Of a stretch of DNA of 64,000 bases, positions 8,362-17,656 are shown one piece after another; positions within the stretch are counted from its first letter, which is position 1, and every line of letters begins with the position of its first letter. The notes below the pieces were generated by a model, which was given only the letters and a program-made list of their open reading frames with translations, did not search any database and had not been told where the DNA came from. A program made the translations under genes and the position numbers. This DNA is from CAWBBA01 sp963729795 (GTDB lineage Bacteria > Desulfobacterota > Desulfomonilia > Desulfomonilales > Desulfomonilaceae), in contig CAVSPC010000035.1 of NCBI GenBank assembly GCA_963729795.1, positions 1 through 64,000 of the forward strand. The letters run 5' to 3'.

Positions 8362-8389
8362 TAATTAATTACTCCCGACTGGTTGTCAA
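8362..8389 (-). promoter_or_regulatory. Candidate sigma-70-type promoter of dnaJ-cbpM
   Basis: On the minus strand TTGACA (8389-8384) is followed, after 16-17 bases, by the AT-rich block TAATTAATTAT, whose TAATTA or AATTAT could serve as the -10 box. It lies about 105 bases upstream of the dnaJ start, oriented correctly. No CIRCE element was seen. Confidence 0.45.
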
Positions 8390-8535
8390 GCGCATGGCGA
8401 CTTGATGGCCGGTGCGGCGTCAGGTTGGCTGGGCAGTTTCCTCGGTCGAGATGGTAAGACTGCGCTCATTTTGTTCTTGATGAAATCTATCAAGATATGT
8501 AATACTGAAAGTCCAGCCAATGTATCCCAAACCGT

Positions 8536-8584
8536 GAACCCCGGCGACAGGGCCTAACAAACTATTCCGGTGTTGCCGGGGTTC
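8536..8584. repeat. Long hairpin in the dnaJ-amidohydrolase gap
   Basis: GAACCCCGGCGACA (8536-8549) pairs with TGTTGCCGGGGTTC (8571-8584), with one G-T wobble, around a 21-base loop. No T-tract follows. The 8261-8754 gap holds this, the dnaJ promoter and nothing else I recognise; a riboswitch was considered but no known consensus fits. Confidence 0.45.
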
Positions 8585-8754
8585 GTTTATGGTCACGCCA
8601 GGCTCTCTGGTGATTCTCCGGCCAAGATTGGGGAATCATCCAAAACTTCTTGAGAAATCGTGCTTTCGGCCTTAGGATAGGCTGTCGTGTATTTGCCTTC
8701 GTGAGCCTTCCGGCTCGCTGGGACTTCAAGTCAGTTGGCCTGAGACCTTTGAAA

Positions 8755-9630
8755 ATGATCGTAGACGCTCATGTTCATTTATTGCCTCGCAAAGTCCAGC
8801 AGGATCGCACCCCTTTCTGCCACAGCGATCTAGCGTTTGGATCCATCTATTCATCCGGAAAGGCCAAGGTCGTATCGGAAGCCGACATCATCCGCTATCT
8901 GGACGATTCAGATATCGACCTGGCCATCGTGTTCGGCTTTCCCTGGGAACAGCATGATCTCGTGAGGCAAAACAACGACGAGATTTGGGAATTTCATCAC
9001 CGCTATCCCCACAGGATCATTCCGTTTGCTATTCTGTCGCCCATGGGAGGCGAGGGCGCGCACCTGGAGGCGGAACGGGCCTTGGGTGGAGGATTTGCCG
9101 GAATAGGCGAGCTTGCCATGTATCACGGGGGGTGGAGCCGCGCGGACTTCGAGGCCCTTAGTCCGAGCCTGGAACTGGCTCGAAAAGCGCGTGTGCCAGT
9201 GATGATTCACGTCAATGAGCCTGTCGGGCATCCTTATCCGGGCAAAATCCCCGTCGACTTTAGGGGGCTGCTTCACATTATAGAAGCCAACCCGGACGTG
9301 GATTTCATCCTTTCACATTTTGGAGGCGGCGTGTTCGTCTACGGGCTCATGCCGGAAATCGCTAGCATTCTCAGCCGCACCTACCTTGACACCGCTGCCT
9401 CGCCGTTTCTTTACGATCACAGGATATTCGAGGTTGCATGCCGAATCATGGGGCCCGAAAAGATCATCTTCGGCAGCGATTACCCCCTTATACCCCTGGC
9501 CCGATACCTGAAAGAGCTGGACAAGGCGGAAGTAGACGGAGCTTTACGGGAACGGATTTTGGGCGGAAATATACGAAGGCTGCTTGAAAGGAATGGGAGA
9601 TTGGGAGCTCAAGACAGAAGTGTCAAATAA
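8755..9630 (+). CDS. Amidohydrolase family protein (PF04909-like TIM-barrel hydrolase)
   Basis: About 291 residues from ATG 8755, where MIVDAHVHLLP opens the first metal-binding strand (H-x-H). Further family landmarks are VMIHVNEP (third histidine), SHFGGG (fourth histidine) and IIFGSDYPL (metal-binding aspartate). These build the mono- or dinuclear site of amidohydrolase-2 enzymes, which hydrolyse or decarboxylate small cyclic or aromatic substrates. The frame extends 35 codons further up to a non-ATG start, but the HxH-containing start is the natural one. The gene is monocistronic and its substrate unknown. Confidence 0.85.
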   Translation: MIVDAHVHLLPRKVQQDRTPFCHSDLAFGSIYSSGKAKVVSEADIIRYLDDSDIDLAIVFGFPWEQHDLVRQNNDEIWEFHHRYPHRIIPFAILSPMGGEGAHLEAERALGGGFAGIGELAMYHGGWSRADFEALSPSLELARKARVPVMIHVNEPVGHPYPGKIPVDFRGLLHIIEANPDVDFILSHFGGGVFVYGLMPEIASILSRTYLDTAASPFLYDHRIFEVACRIMGPEKIIFGSDYPLIPLARYLKELDKAEVDGALRERILGGNIRRLLERNGRLGAQDRSVK

Positions 9631-9772
9631 GTACTTAACAATCTATTCTTGGAAACAATTTCGAATCGGGCAGCAGACATACAGCCAGCAGGGCTGTATC
9701 GCGGGCTCTGATGTCTGACGGTATTGTATCTCGGAATGTCCAACCTGACAAATACACTGCCGGAAAACCCAT

Positions 9773-9919
9773 CTACGGGATGCGGAAAAGAACCCTGATA
9801 AGGATTTCCAAAGGATGTGCGCCATTATATATCGCTATGGCGACAAGAACAGCAATGATTGGTGTTGCCCCCACTTGAACGGGCTTATCCAACAGGAAAC
9901 GCGTCAAATTTCTTAGCAT
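9773..9919 (-). CDS. Possible 48-residue membrane peptide
   Basis: A short frame after the YgiT-like gene starts at ATG 9919 with GGGAG five bases upstream. Residues 15-35 (VGATPIIAVLVAIAIYNGAHP) are hydrophobic enough for one membrane span. I do not recognise it. The ribosome binding site is the main support, and chance is a real alternative. Confidence 0.25.
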   Translation of the reverse strand: MLRNLTRFLLDKPVQVGATPIIAVLVAIAIYNGAHPLEILIRVLFRIP

Positions 9920-9933
9920 CCCCGCTCCCTTTT

Positions 9934-10168
9934 TTATGCGACAAATCTGAGGACCTCTACCTCAACCCTCTTGCTAAACACGTCCTCGGCGATAGGCAGG
10001 ACACGCTCTGCAGTAGCGTCATCCAGGTAATATTCGCCACAATTTTCGCAAACATGTTCCGGGATCCCTTCAATAATTACCGTTGTTTCGCCCCCGTTGA
10101 AGAATTGTCGTCACTTTGCCGGTATGCCCTGAGCCTTGCTTGCATGCGGTGCACGTGATCCATGTCAC
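9934..10168 (-). pseudogene. YgiT-type zinc-finger protein, frameshifted
   Basis: Reading from GTG 10168 gives MTWITCTACKQGSGHTGKV and then VTTILQRG. The frame then breaks in a run of five G on the sense strand (10091-10095). One base fewer gives GETTVIIEGIPEHVCENCGE and YYLDDATAERVL, ending at TAA 9934. The whole is a 77-residue YgiT/MqsA-type zinc-binding domain with CxxC pairs at both ends. In toxin-antitoxin modules this domain is the antitoxin's N-terminus; here no toxin gene is next to it. The GTG overlaps the thioesterase stop (GTGA), so it was once, or still is, co-translated with that gene. Confidence 0.72.
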
Positions 10169-10632
10169 GCTCCCTTCATCACAATGGTGACCTCCGCACG
10201 AACGCATTCTTCTCCTCTGGAGTAAAGGGAGCACGCGACTGTGCGGCTCGTGCGCCCTTTTTTCAGCACCTTGGCCCGCAAAGTGACCTCCGTGTCCAAA
10301 GGAGTCGCTTTCAAGAATTCGACTGTCATGGCGCGAGTCCAGCCGGTGGGGACATCTGATTCTTGTTCCATCTTCAAGCCCTGGTCACGGCATTCCAAGG
10401 CGAGGGCGGTCCATGCGGAATGGCAGTCAATTAGCGTGCACGCGACTCCGCCGTTGAGATAGCCGGGATAGGAACAATGGTGATCTTGAGCCCGCCATGT
10501 GCTTACAACTTCATCACCTTCGAGGAAACTCTTGATTCTGAGCCCGTTCTTATTGTCCGCTCCGCATCCGTAACAACCGCGTATGGGCGCCTCCGGATGG
10601 AGCCGATCCTGCAAGGGTTTAGTCTCAGTCAT
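10165..10632 (-). CDS. PaaI-like hotdog-fold thioesterase
   Basis: The 155-residue protein has a small cysteine-containing N-terminus (GCYGCGADNKNGL), then a hotdog fold with the PaaI-type segment SYPGYLNGGVACTLIDCHS holding the active-site glycines and aspartate, and a TVEFLKATPLDTEV strand. Such enzymes hydrolyse acyl-CoA thioesters in the cytoplasm. The stop overlaps the start of the broken YgiT-like gene. The upstream carboxyltransferase gene ends 34 bases before it begins, in the same direction, so a three-gene operon is likely. Confidence 0.82.
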   Translation of the reverse strand: MTETKPLQDRLHPEAPIRGCYGCGADNKNGLRIKSFLEGDEVVSTWRAQDHHCSYPGYLNGGVACTLIDCHSAWTALALECRDQGLKMEQESDVPTGWTRAMTVEFLKATPLDTEVTLRAKVLKKGRTSRTVACSLYSRGEECVRAEVTIVMKGA

Positions 10633-10666
10633 GGTCTTTCACTTTCCAGTTGCCCGCACCGCACGA

Positions 10667-12001
10667 TTACTCCTTCTCGGCGAAGTATCCCGGTGCCTCG
10701 TGGGGGAAGATTGCGTGTATGAGGATTTCCTCGTCGGTCAGGCCCGGAAATTTCGCCTCCAATTCCGGCCACATCGGAGGGATGAGTTCAGCGGGCCGCA
10801 CGGTTATGGGTTTTTCCCCTTTTAGAGCTCTTTCTTGCAACTCCTTGTTTACCGGTGCAGGGGTCTCCCCGTACATGCCTTTCAGCAGGTTCGCAGTATG
10901 GTTAGCTATGATCTTGTACCGTCCCAGGAGAACATTGAAGGTAGCCTGGGATACCACTATCTGAGAAGTAGGAGTTACGAGGGGTATGTATCCGAGATCC
11001 TCCCTGACACGCGGTATCTCCTCAATGATCTCATCCAACCTGGGGAGCGCGTTTTGGAGCTTGAGCTGGCTGGTAAGATTAGACATAACACCGCCGGGGA
11101 TCTGAGTTACGAGCATTCTGCAGTCAACCCCATTGTAAGGCGCTTCGAATTCACTGTAGAGCGCACGGACTACCTTGGCCTCTTCTGCGGCCTCGGTAAG
11201 CTTTGCTAGGTCGCAGCCCGTGTCGTATCCGAAACGGCCGAGAGCGTACACCAGCGATTCTGTGCATGGATGGCCGGTGCCGCCGGCAAACGGACTCAGA
11301 ACGGAGTCGAGCATGTCGCATCCGGCCTCCACCGCCTTTAAAGCCGACATCATGCCCAAACCGCAACTGTCGTGGGTATGGAGGTGAATGGGAACGCTCA
11401 CCGCCTTCTTTAGGCTCGTGACGAGCTCAAAGGTCGTGTGTGGATCAATGAGGCCCGCCATGTCTTTAATACAGATTTGATCCACTCCTTTGTCTTCCAG
11501 TTGTCTTGCTTTGGATACGAATTTTTCAATTGTATGCACAGGGCTGATCGTAAAGCAGACCGCTCCTTCAGCGATTTTTCCCGTTTCTTTGACCGCTGCG
11601 ATCACGGCCTCATGGTTCCTCATATCATCCAGGGCGTCAAAAATCCTGAAGACATCTATTCCGTTGCGGGCGGCGGCATGCACGAACTTGTTGACGACGT
11701 CATCGGAAAAATTGGTATACGCGACCAGGTTCTGCCCGCGAATGAGCATCATGTTCTTGACTTTAGGGAGGGCCTCTTTAAGCCGGCGTGCTCTTTCCCA
11801 CGGGTCTTCCCGCAAGTAGCGAACACATACGTCGAAAGTAGCCCCTCCCCAGGTTTCTGCTCCGTAAATTCCAGTGTCTGCAAGTTTGGCGGCCACTTTA
11901 AGCAAGTCATCGAGTTTTATTCGAGTGGCCACTTTGCTTTGGGAGCCGTCTCTTAGCGTGATATCGAACATCTTTATTTGCTTCGCGCCCTCGGATTTCA
12001 T
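10667..12001 (-). CDS. Carboxyltransferase subunit of pyruvate carboxylase or oxaloacetate decarboxylase
   Basis: A 444-residue TIM-barrel carboxyltransferase. Landmarks are FDITLRDGSQS at 12-22, GAETWGGATFDVCVRYL, the carboxyl-lysine segment QICIKDMAGLIDP, and the metal-binding HLHTHDSCGLG. This domain moves CO2 between carboxybiotin and pyruvate/oxaloacetate. It ends without a biotinyl (AMKM) domain, so biotin must come on a separate carrier, as in two-subunit pyruvate carboxylases (PycB) or OadA-type systems. No biotin carboxylase, carrier or membrane subunit lies in the window, so the direction of reaction is open. GGAGGTTTGA precedes the ATG. Confidence 0.88.
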   Translation of the reverse strand: MKSEGAKQIKMFDITLRDGSQSKVATRIKLDDLLKVAAKLADTGIYGAETWGGATFDVCVRYLREDPWERARRLKEALPKVKNMMLIRGQNLVAYTNFSDDVVNKFVHAAARNGIDVFRIFDALDDMRNHEAVIAAVKETGKIAEGAVCFTISPVHTIEKFVSKARQLEDKGVDQICIKDMAGLIDPHTTFELVTSLKKAVSVPIHLHTHDSCGLGMMSALKAVEAGCDMLDSVLSPFAGGTGHPCTESLVYALGRFGYDTGCDLAKLTEAAEEAKVVRALYSEFEAPYNGVDCRMLVTQIPGGVMSNLTSQLKLQNALPRLDEIIEEIPRVREDLGYIPLVTPTSQIVVSQATFNVLLGRYKIIANHTANLLKGMYGETPAPVNKELQERALKGEKPITVRPAELIPPMWPELEAKFPGLTDEEILIHAIFPHEAPGYFAEKE

Positions 12002-12345
12002 TCAAACCTCCAGCTTTTTTGAGTTATCCGCGGAAAGTCGCAGTGCCTAAAAGTGGTTGCAAGAACCATTCAAGGCATTCGAAGGTATTTAGGTGGCAGT
12101 CGCGTCTTGCCGAGTTTTTCGAAAACTCGAGCCAAACGCGGGATTCCCTGTTGCTAGTTGACAGCATTGTGAATTTTGCCGTCTCTTCCACACGATGCCC
12201 CATTAGCGCTCAGACACATATATCACAATCGAGCACATGTCGGCATAGCAGGATTTCATCTTCCGGACAGATTCGTGGTTTTCTCGATGGTGAAAACCTG
12301 AAAAGGCGTTGCATCATGAAGAATCACGCTTTGCGCACAGCACGT
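12002..12345. other. Intergenic region between two minus-strand genes
   Basis: No coding region, RNA gene or clear terminator is recognised. Short frames here lack ribosome binding sites and recognisable motifs. Confidence 0.35.
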
Positions 12346-15000
12346 TTACCGCCCCTGCGATGCCTCGTCGGAGACGGGCCAAGGAAACAATCTGGCAACC
12401 AATTCCCGCGCCTCTTTCTCGGTAGATATGATTCCATCCAACTGCGCATCGCGCAAGGCTGCCAGTATGGAAGTGAAAACAGGCCCCGGGCGATATCCCA
12501 TCTCAATCAAATCTGCTCCGCTAAGGAGAGGAGTAACGGTCCTCAAGGCGGTGATGTACTCCGATATGGCCTTTCTTGTGTCTTCTCGGGTGGTCTTGGC
12601 CATCATGTATAGCAAGCCTTCCATTGGCAACTTTCGAAGGCATGCCACTATTTGGCTTGGCCGGTCGACCTGCCCTCTTGCGAAGAGGGCAAGAACCTGC
12701 CTCAATTCGATGCGCTTGTCGAGCAGAGCTTTTGCATTGGATTGCACGAGCGAAAAGCGTTTCATCACTTCGAAGAACTCTTCATCAGACAACGAATCAG
12801 TGAGGGCGAAAAAGTATACAACCCATGACTCCAGTTTGTCCTTGAGAAAGAGATACTTCCACCACGCGAGAACTCCTGCAACGGCTTCGACAAATTCTGT
12901 GGTCTTGGAGTTGAAGTCCAATGCGGGGTGCAGCGCTTGCGGGATTCCGTATCCGCACATGAGAGCAAGGGAAGGAATCCGGTTCTTTTCATCGAGAATG
13001 TGGATCAATTCGTTGAGGAGGCGTTTGCCTTCCACTCTGTCGAAAACCTGCATTCTGAGCGCTGCCTTCATCAGCCCAAGCGTGTGTTTGGCGATCGCGA
13101 ACCCAAAGCGGCCGCTGAAGCGAATTGCGCGAAGTATCCTTGTGGGATCTTCAACAAAGGCGAGATTGTGAAGTACGCGAATGACTTTCTCCTTGATGTC
13201 TCGAGCTCCTCCGAAAAAGTCGATCACCTGGCCGAACGTGCGAGGATTTAGTGCTACTGCCAGGGTGTTCATGGTGAAGTCGCGACGGTACAGGTCTCTT
13301 TTTATAGAACTCGTCTCCACCGTGGGCAAAGCCCCGGGTCTCGCGTAATACTCGTGCCGGGCCGTGGCAACGTCGATCTTGAATCCGTCGGCAAACAGGA
13401 GAACGGCTGTTCCGAACTTGTCATGCCCCTGCACGCGGCAGCCTGGAAACTCTGTTGCCAACTCTCGTGCAAATGGAATGCCTTCCCCTTCGATGACCAG
13501 ATCAATGTCGAGATTGTAGTTTCTCAGAAAAAGATCCCGCACCGCACCTCCCACGAGGTACGCGCTCTCCCTTCGCTTCGCTGCGACTTCCCCGGCGTGG
13601 CGCAGAATGCCGGCCACTCGATCCGGAAATCGTTCCTCCATCAACCTGCGCACGCTCTTTGTCCGCATCCGTCCGACCGGAAATTCCTCCGGGCCCGTGG
13701 AATCGCTCTGACGGGGGAGCTTCAGATGCTCTAACAGGTCGCTGCGACTGATAACACCGACTACTCTCCCCTCATCGACTACCGGGACCAGCCGATGTCG
13801 GCCGTCCAACGTCACGCGTAGGACCTTCTCGATGGACTCGTCGGGTGTAACAGAGACCACTCCGGGGTTCATATATTCATAGACTCGCTCCAGCTCCAGG
13901 CCGTGATGGAGGGCCTTTTCCACTGCATTTCGATGCAATATGCCCAATATGGAACCGTCTCGCACAACTGGAAGCGAACTGATCTGATAACGGCTCAAGA
14001 ATTTGGCCGCGTCACGGATCGTCCTGCTGGGTCCGATGGTAATCACCGGGCGGCTCATGATTTCGCCGGCTTTTTGCTTTGGATGCACCTTCTCGTGAAG
14101 GCATTCAATGAGCTTTTCGCGCGCCTCGTAAAGAGACAGGTCTCTTATCGTGGCACTCGCAGCCGTAGGATGCCCGCCGCCGCCGAACTCTGCTGCAATT
14201 TCGCCCGCATTTACTTCTTCCAAACTGCTCCGAGCGATCAAATGGATCCTGTCATCCATCCTGACGATGGCAAATATGGCATCAAGACTTTCCATTTCCT
14301 TGTACTTGTGCACGAGAATGGCAAGATCTCCGACATAGCCCTCTTGAGTCGCAGTCGCTACAAGCACCTCGATGCCCCCGAGATTGACCACTTCCGACTC
14401 CTCAATGAGCTGGTAGAGGAGTGCGATTTGATCCCTACTCCACTCGCTGGTCATCATGTTCGAAATGATGTTCAGGTTTGCCCCTTTTGCCAGCAGCCAT
14501 GCAGCAGCTTCCAAGTCATCTTTGGTAGTCGATGAAAAAGTGAAGGAGCCGGTATCTTCGTAGATTCCCAAAGCAAGCACTGTGGCTTCCTCGGCATTAA
14601 GCTCAATCCCTCGATTCCGGAGTTCACGGATTAGCAATGTTACGGTGGCTCCGACCTCGCGAACAATTTCCACTTGCCCCTTTACGTCGTCCTCGGAATC
14701 GGGATGATGGTCATAGATGTGAATCTCAACATTTCCTGAATCGGCCAACGCGGCGAATCTACCGATCCTGCTCCTTTGCCGAGTGTCAACCAAAATAAGG
14801 CGATCCACCTTTTCCAGATCGATGTCTTTGGCACGTTCGATGGAGAGAATGTATAGCGTAGAATCTATAAAGAAGTCGCGGAGGTTCTTTTCCTGTGAGC
14901 CCGGAAAAGCGACAAGTGCTCCTGGATAGAGCTTCTTGGCTGCAACCATCGACGCGAAAGCGTCGAAGTCGGCATTGAGGTGTGTGGTGATAATTTCCAT
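12346..15000 (-). CDS. DHH-CBS-CBS-tRNA nucleotidyltransferase fusion (A-adding type)
   Basis: This 884-residue fusion has a DHH phosphoesterase domain (HLNADFDAFAS at 7-17 and YDHHPDS near 97) and DHHA1 (GGGGHPTAAS near 285). Two CBS domains follow at about 315-430. The class II nucleotidyltransferase head begins near 475 (YLVGGAVRDLFL, LDIDLVIEGEG, RRDFTMNTLA) and leads to the RNA-binding tail. The architecture is known from Geobacter, Aquifex and relatives, where the enzyme adds the terminal A of tRNA CCA while a separate enzyme adds the two Cs. That partner is not in this window. The DHH/CBS part may sense adenylate nucleotides or cleave a small nucleotide; that is inference. Confidence 0.9.
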   Translation of the reverse strand: MEIITTHLNADFDAFASMVAAKKLYPGALVAFPGSQEKNLRDFFIDSTLYILSIERAKDIDLEKVDRLILVDTRQRSRIGRFAALADSGNVEIHIYDHHPDSEDDVKGQVEIVREVGATVTLLIRELRNRGIELNAEEATVLALGIYEDTGSFTFSSTTKDDLEAAAWLLAKGANLNIISNMMTSEWSRDQIALLYQLIEESEVVNLGGIEVLVATATQEGYVGDLAILVHKYKEMESLDAIFAIVRMDDRIHLIARSSLEEVNAGEIAAEFGGGGHPTAASATIRDLSLYEAREKLIECLHEKVHPKQKAGEIMSRPVITIGPSRTIRDAAKFLSRYQISSLPVVRDGSILGILHRNAVEKALHHGLELERVYEYMNPGVVSVTPDESIEKVLRVTLDGRHRLVPVVDEGRVVGVISRSDLLEHLKLPRQSDSTGPEEFPVGRMRTKSVRRLMEERFPDRVAGILRHAGEVAAKRRESAYLVGGAVRDLFLRNYNLDIDLVIEGEGIPFARELATEFPGCRVQGHDKFGTAVLLFADGFKIDVATARHEYYARPGALPTVETSSIKRDLYRRDFTMNTLAVALNPRTFGQVIDFFGGARDIKEKVIRVLHNLAFVEDPTRILRAIRFSGRFGFAIAKHTLGLMKAALRMQVFDRVEGKRLLNELIHILDEKNRIPSLALMCGYGIPQALHPALDFNSKTTEFVEAVAGVLAWWKYLFLKDKLESWVVYFFALTDSLSDEEFFEVMKRFSLVQSNAKALLDKRIELRQVLALFARGQVDRPSQIVACLRKLPMEGLLYMMAKTTREDTRKAISEYITALRTVTPLLSGADLIEMGYRPGPVFTSILAALRDAQLDGIISTEKEARELVARLFPWPVSDEASQGR

Positions 15001-15151
15001 GTCTATCTTTTAGAGTCAGTTAACAGGCAATGAGGTTCGACGTCAACAAAAGCGTCCGGATATTTGCATATTGACAAAACCTGCCGTGGGGAATGCAAAA
15101 ACCATAATAATATCTTGATATCAAGGCCGTGGAATAATATAATCCGCCCCC

Positions 15152-16522
15152 ATGTCGAGGGTGCTCCAGGTTATGAGAAGATGTAGGCGATGCGGGCCGC
15201 ACGGTCACGGCCTTGCCGTCATTATCGTCATGCTGGCTGTCTTGTCCCCATGGATGCCGGTCCACGCCGATTTTGTCTCAAATAACTGGAAAAAATTCAG
15301 GGACATCCACGTTCCACCGGATCTGCCCGACGGGCTGGCTGGCGTGTTTCTGGAGCCGACCGTCATAGATAGATGCCGACCGGATCTGGGAGACCTCCGC
15401 GTGGTGTCTTCGAAGGGCATGTCGGTTCTTGTCACGGTTACGCATCCGGCGTCGGGTGATGCAGCGAGGCCATTTCCGGCTCAGATATTCCGTGTCGCTA
15501 GGACGGCTGGCAAATGGACTGACATTTCAATCGACAAGACAGGCAAGATTTTGACCAGCGGCATTCTTATCGGGACTCGCTCGAAGAATTTCGTACGAAG
15601 GGTTGAAATACGAGGTTCCGACAATGTCCGAGATGCGTACGTGATCCGTATGGACGGGCTGATTGCAAGCCTGCCGGGACCGGTTCCGTTTAAGAGCCTC
15701 AAATTGGCTCACCCTCTTAATAATTTCCAGTACATGTATCTCCGAATTGTGGACGGGGATCAGCCCCCCTTGAAGATAGACTCTGTCCAATGCTGTCCGC
15801 CTCCCGCGCACTCGCCTTTGTCAAGGCCCCTCGATGTGCGCATTCTGGAAAACCGCACGCAGACGGCCTCAGGTTCAACAAGAATAATTGCCGATCTGGG
15901 CGAAAAGCGGTTCTCTATCACGCAGGTCGGCTTTTCCACCCCTGCCAAGGACTTCGTGAAACGAATTCGATTGAAGGGGGCATCTCAGCTCGCACCGGAG
16001 GCATGGAAAAAGATCTACGAAGGAACCGTATTTCGACTTCGCAAGGATGATGCAACAAGCGAAGTCCTGAAAGTTCGCACCAATCCGGGACTGTTCAGGT
16101 ACATTTCGATGGAACTATACGGAGGCGGTCGGACTTCGGTGCCGATCGAGAAGCTCGAAGTTTCCGGAACCATGCGTATGGCCATCTTTGAGTATCATCG
16201 CGGCCTTGAGTACAAGCTTTTCTACGATAACCCTTCGGCGGAAGGGGCAAAATCGAACCCAGCCGAAACTCCCCCCAATGTCGCTAAAATAGTGTCAACC
16301 TCCTCAAACGTCAGGCTTGGTCCAGAACGAGAGAATAGTATAGTCCAGGCACAGCCGGATATTCATACGAAAAAGAAGGCGGGACTAGCGTTCTGGCGGC
16401 TCCTGGGAGTGGTTATGGTTGCAGTGGGCCTGTTACTGATGTTCAGCCTCACACTCAGGACGCGCTCACTCAAGAAGTCTTTCAGGGGAAGAAACTCGCG
16501 GATTGTTAACACAAGATCTTAG
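15152..16522 (+). CDS. DUF3999-like exported protein with C-terminal anchor
   Basis: The 456-residue protein has a signal peptide (GLAVIIVMLAVLSPWMPVHA, about 20-40), two beta-rich halves and a C-terminal membrane helix (LLGVVMVAVGLLLMFSLTL). The early region (PDLPDGLAGVFLEPTVIDR, then RPDLGDLRVVSSKG) matches the DUF3999 pattern, a beta-sandwich family of unknown role with discoidin-like repeats. It should sit in the periplasm, tethered to the inner membrane. It begins about 150 bases from the divergent nucleotidyltransferase gene. No partner is obvious. Confidence 0.65.
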   Translation: MSRVLQVMRRCRRCGPHGHGLAVIIVMLAVLSPWMPVHADFVSNNWKKFRDIHVPPDLPDGLAGVFLEPTVIDRCRPDLGDLRVVSSKGMSVLVTVTHPASGDAARPFPAQIFRVARTAGKWTDISIDKTGKILTSGILIGTRSKNFVRRVEIRGSDNVRDAYVIRMDGLIASLPGPVPFKSLKLAHPLNNFQYMYLRIVDGDQPPLKIDSVQCCPPPAHSPLSRPLDVRILENRTQTASGSTRIIADLGEKRFSITQVGFSTPAKDFVKRIRLKGASQLAPEAWKKIYEGTVFRLRKDDATSEVLKVRTNPGLFRYISMELYGGGRTSVPIEKLEVSGTMRMAIFEYHRGLEYKLFYDNPSAEGAKSNPAETPPNVAKIVSTSSNVRLGPERENSIVQAQPDIHTKKKAGLAFWRLLGVVMVAVGLLLMFSLTLRTRSLKKSFRGRNSRIVNTRS

Positions 16523-16885
16523 CGGCAAGGCTCGGCCTGGATCCGATCACGCGTCCCGCGCATAGAATATGGCACTTGCCGAGAAGCCCGAGCGAACTTA
16601 GAGGCGAGGGAACTTGGTATGCCGTGAGAGCTATTCTAGCGCCTGCGGGCATCTCACATGCCATTCATCGCCTCGGACTCCGATTCGGGGGGCCAGCCTG
16701 TCCGGAGTTGCACGAGACCGCTTGCGGCGTAATGTGGGCAGACAATCCCGCTTTGCGCGCGGCGTGCCCCCACTAAGGCGAGCGCGATATTGGTTGCTAT
16801 TTTTCAATATATATGTGGATCATGCCGCGGCGAGGCACTGAAGGATGCCTAGGGGAAAAAAGAGCCGCCGTTCCTGGGACAGGAT
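16523..16885. other. Intergenic region between convergent genes
   Basis: It lies between the DUF3999-like gene and the FHA gene, which face each other. I see no gene; frames at 16576-16841 have no motif or ribosome binding site. No strong terminator hairpin is apparent. Confidence 0.35.
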
Positions 16886-17656
16886 TCAGGATATCTCTTC
16901 CCGAAGGTTGAATGTCATTCGAGTGCTTCCGATATTAATTTCGTCTCCATCCTGGAGCTGCACCTGAGTGGTCACTACCCTGCCGTTGACTTCCGGTTTC
17001 TTCAGCCCTTCTGCGTAAGCCAGGAAAAAGCCGTTCGGTCTCTTGTTGATTAATGCTGCAGTCTTCCCCACGAGCAGTCCGGAACACCTGACGTCCGAAT
17101 TGCTTGATTTGCCAAATGTAGTCAGCCGCTTATTCAGATCAATGATCTGCGGGGTGCCGCCGGATATGATCGTCACAGACCCGTACAGTTCAACTTTCTT
17201 GGGTTTCTCCGGCGGACGGTCCTGCGAAAAACCTTTCTGCGCGGCTTGTTTTGCGAGCAATTCCTGCTGGGCTTGGGTGTCAAGAATGACAGTGTCGCGA
17301 AATGAACGGCCCGCCAAGTCCTGATCTTCCGACGATCCTGCCTTGGACGGCTGCTCTTCCTCCGGCCGAAGGTCGACGAAATCGAGAGAATGTTTGCCTA
17401 TGATAATTGAGTCACCATCAAAGATCCTTTCGCGCATTACCTTCTTCTCATTTAAAAAAGTACCGTTCAGAGATTCGAGATCTACAAGAATATAAAAGTT
17501 CGGCTCTTCTTCTTCGATTTGCGCGTGATGGCCCGATACAGCCATGTTGTCGATAGTGACGTCGTTATCTTCGCGTCTGCCAATGGTGACAGGAGTCGTG
17601 TCGAATGTATACTCCTGGAGAACATTATCCTGAAATCTCAGGACGAGCTTGAACAT
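16886..17656 (-). CDS. Protein with two FHA domains
   Basis: This 256-residue cytoplasmic protein has an intact FHA domain at about 5-95 with TIGRRED, VSGHHAQI and SLNGTFLN, the residues that read phosphothreonine. A second FHA fold at about 165-250 is weaker (TTFGKSSNSDV, LVGKTAALI; the usual S-x-x-H is missing). The linker carries SFRDTVILDT, a threonine patch that could be a phosphorylation target of a Ser/Thr kinase (inference). The gene overlaps the PP2C gene by 19 bases, so the two are one operon and probably one signalling unit. Confidence 0.85.
   Translation of the reverse strand: MFKLVLRFQDNVLQEYTFDTTPVTIGRREDNDVTIDNMAVSGHHAQIEEEEPNFYILVDLESLNGTFLNEKKVMRERIFDGDSIIIGKHSLDFVDLRPEEEQPSKAGSSEDQDLAGRSFRDTVILDTQAQQELLAKQAAQKGFSQDRPPEKPKKVELYGSVTIISGGTPQIIDLNKRLTTFGKSSNSDVRCSGLLVGKTAALINKRPNGFFLAYAEGLKKPEVNGRVVTTQVQLQDGDEINIGSTRMTFNLREEIS

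Noticed and set aside
8536..8584. Riboswitch or small RNA
   Set aside because: The hairpin fits no known consensus that I can recall, and no expression platform follows.
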